A DNA stretch of 64,000 bases from Bemisia tabaci (Eukaryota > Arthropoda > Insecta > Hemiptera > Aleyrodidae). Made by a program: the position numbers and the translations under genes. Shown one piece after another: positions 61,648-64,000 of the stretch; position 1 is the stretch's first letter; each line of letters starts with the position of its first letter. Under the pieces are notes generated by a model. The model worked only from the letters and a program-made list of their open reading frames with translations, was not told where the DNA came from and did no database searches. The stretch is taken from positions 1,612,001 to 1,676,000 of the forward strand of contig NC_092795.1 in assembly GCF_918797505.1 (NCBI RefSeq), in the 5' to 3' direction.

Positions 61648-64000
61648 CCCTAGTAGCCAAAATACCATATAAAATACAAATGAAGATTCAAAAAAAATTC
61701 GTATCCAAATACGTATTAAATACATATTAAATACTGGAAAATACGTATTAAATACGGTATCCAAATACTGTATAAACTTGCTCTTTTTGCCGTATATTAT
61801 TCTGTATCAAATACGTATCTAGATACGAATTAAATATGTATCCAGAAACGAATTGAATACCTGCTAAAAATTTTCCATGGAATTCCGTGGTGTTTTCCAT
61901 GGAAAATTTCTCCACGTAAAATTTTTCCATGGAAAATTTCTCCACGGAAAATTTAATACCACAGAAAATTTGTACCGTGGAAACCTTCCTTAGCACTCAT
62001 TGTGCCTCATGCAGGTTTCCACCATCAATTTACTATGGTGTTGTTTCTATAAGTCATCATAAAACTGTTCTACTCAAATTTGCTGGTTTTCTTAATATTT
62101 AATTAAAAAATTTACAAGTTTACCTTGTAATCAAAATGAATGAAAATGATACACTCACCAACTTGAAGATACATGGTACCAACTATACTTGACAGAGATG
62201 TAATAATTCTTTTAACAGTTTATACAACTGAGAAACTACCGCACTGTACCTTTACTTCACATACTGCACGTGCAATGTTTAAATGTAGATTTCATTAAGT
62301 TGACATTGTGATAAAATATTTAAATTATTTCACAATAAGCACGGAAAACAGCACCAAAAATAATCACAACACTGTCCAAATTAGCGGGCAAGAGAGTGAT
62401 ATATGAACTGTAGATTTTGGTTTCTGTCTGAGAAGCTTAATTGCATCTGGATGGTTTAAAAGTTGCCACCAATTCCCTGCGTATGGCTGTTCGATAAGAT
62501 CAAAGGAACTGCCAGATGATAGGAAACAAATGGCGATTGCTGCAGCTGAACAAAGCAGGTAAATGTCTTGGAGTGTCTTTATGAAAGCTCTGAAAAATGA
62601 ATAATGTACAGTGCATCAAAACCTTGAGTACAACCAATGATCAGCACTAAATTAAAACAATCTCAAGGTGAAGCCAACCAACATTTCTTGAGAAGTTAAA
62701 ATAAGTTCTGAGGATAGCAAATAATTTTTATGGCTAAAAATGAGATAAAATTCTTGTTGAAAACCTCAAAATTATTGTATTGGTAGCCATAAAAATAGGA
62801 AGTAAATTATTGGACATCTGATAATTCGCTGAAACATCATTGATAAGGATGTGATGTTTTAGCCCTCTAGAGTTAGGAGTTTTCAGGCCTCATCTGTAAC
62901 TTCAGATATATCTCTCACACTACTCACATTTGTGAATAAAAAATACCCAGTAATAGCTAAGGCTCAATTTAGACGGCCACACTTTTCCTCCACTTGTGTC
63001 AAATGAAAAGTTGGATCGTGTAATACAACACGAGAACACAACAATATTTTGGGAGGTTGAACAAAAATTTGAAAGTGACATCACACCAAAAGTTTCCGTT
63101 CAACTTCTCGAACAAATGTTAGAGCTCGGGCATTATATGTTGAGACAAAGACGTCAAAAGTATTGTTTATGTCACCATTCACCAGTGGTGCCACCTGACT
63201 ACATGTATCAACCTTTTAAGTGGTGCAAATTCAGAGCTAATCAGAGATTGACGATTGTCTTAACATACGATGCCCGAGCTCTATGTTCTCGTGTCCGTAT
63301 CAAACAATCCAACTTTACACTCAAAATAAGTGGAGGAAAATTTGGACTATCTGAGGTGGGCTTTAGTTTCCATCACACGGCAAAAAAATCTAGGAGGGCC
63401 TGTAATTATGGTTTCTTTTTCAGTCCTAGTTCTCACCCGTGAATTTAATACACAGTCTATATGGGTTACGGCAAACGATAGGAGATGGCGATCTCATATG
63501 ATTTGACAGAAATCTGATATTATCCCTTAGGGGGACGATGACATGAGCTGATGAGCAGCTAGGAATGGAATGCAGTTAGAGTGTTTAGCATGTGCTGAAA
63601 ACACGATAAGGGAGACTGTGACCAAAATTCGATCACGGTTCATGTTTGAGGTGCTGACTCGGAGGAGTGACCAAAGAGAAGATAGAGAAAATGGTGAGCC
63701 CATATGAATCTACTATTCAACAAATAATGTTAGAATAGTTTATCAAAATGCAGAAATAAATGTACATAATGCTATGATTCTATATCTATAAAGAGGTTAC
63801 TGAGCGCTGATGGATCACTACCTATTGGTGCCTACATTCAGTAATGGGAATTGCTAATCATTGTTATTCATGACTTACCTAGATTCAGTTCAAGGCCCTT
63901 GCATTCAACTCGGATTTGGCGTAATGTAGCGAAAGCAGGAAGTCAAGAAATATATACTGATCATACTGATCTGAGAATTACTGTAAAGTTTGCGAGAGCC
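61648..64000 (+). repeat. 5,858-bp tandem unit, second copy (cut by window end)
   Basis: It follows the first copy from CCTAGTAGCC through the AAATACGTATT stretch, the CATGGAAAATTT array and the element body, with few substitutions and small indels. The 342-bp insertion is absent. The window ends at the position equal to about 58,503 in the first copy, just before the 919-bp element site, so its presence here is unknown. The 148-codon frame at 62,996-63,442 is broken in the first copy by a single base, so it is not conserved. Confidence 0.93.

Noticed and set aside
62996..63442. 148-codon ORF, the longest frame in the duplicated region
   Set aside because: The first tandem copy has the frame broken by one base at the start, copy 1 of the element has it broken elsewhere, and it overlies an inverted repeat whose other strand gives a similar peptide. 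It behaves as non-coding DNA.
1..64000. Prokaryotic or viral gene cluster
   Set aside because: No dense ORFs, ribosome-binding sites or recognised viral replication genes; the repeat content is that of an animal nuclear genome.

Overview
The window is eukaryotic nuclear DNA. It is AT-rich, has no operon-like packing of long ORFs, and is saturated with short palindromic DNA-transposon relics, a few non-LTR retrotransposon tails, homopolymers and minisatellites. The repeat style (hAT-like MITEs with 8-bp target duplications, foldback MITEs, the C-terminal ORF2 tail of a LINE) suggests an arthropod, possibly a hemipteran such as a whitefly. That assignment is inference from general appearance and was not tested by search. 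No complete protein-coding gene is visible. Most open frames are short, unsupported, and mirror one another across inverted repeats or GC-rich patches.

Layout. 1-10.3 kb: mostly unique AT-rich DNA with a LINE 3' fragment (about 1.3-1.5 kb), a poly(A) run, a 102-bp tandem duplication, a GC-rich patch (5.7-5.9 kb) and several palindromes. 10.3-14.7 kb: one large composite palindrome with hAT-like ends, holding a nested MITE, a stem-loop rich in GCCAT motifs and an AAAATGTCC minisatellite. 14.8-16.8 kb: a cluster of MITEs around a CpG-rich, CCAAT-box-bearing putative promoter with a plausible first coding exon at 16,455. 17-39 kb: a gene desert with at least 15 MITEs from about eight families and several GC-rich patches. 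39.5-39.8 kb: the best candidate host coding exon, on the minus strand. 40-50 kb: two hAT-type non-autonomous elements of one family in opposite orientation, a second LINE tail and more MITEs. 50.4-50.8 kb: a coding-like ORF wedged between two repeats.

51.6-64 kb is the most structured part. A 3.6-kb element with inverted ends lined by CATGG-containing minisatellites (51,617-55,260) is followed by a related but rearranged copy in a 5,858-bp unit (55,790-61,647). That unit is tandemly duplicated, and the second copy runs off the window end. Comparing the copies shows three later insertions with their empty sites: a 342-bp GATC-rich palindrome, a 919-bp element with 8-bp target duplication GGCGAGGC, and a 788-bp element with 8-bp duplication TCTCTAAG and about 118-bp perfect inverted repeats around an acidic ORF.

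I do not see a coherent new multi-gene system. The novel content is the set of transposon families, defined here from their own termini and target duplications, and three candidate exons that need expression data.
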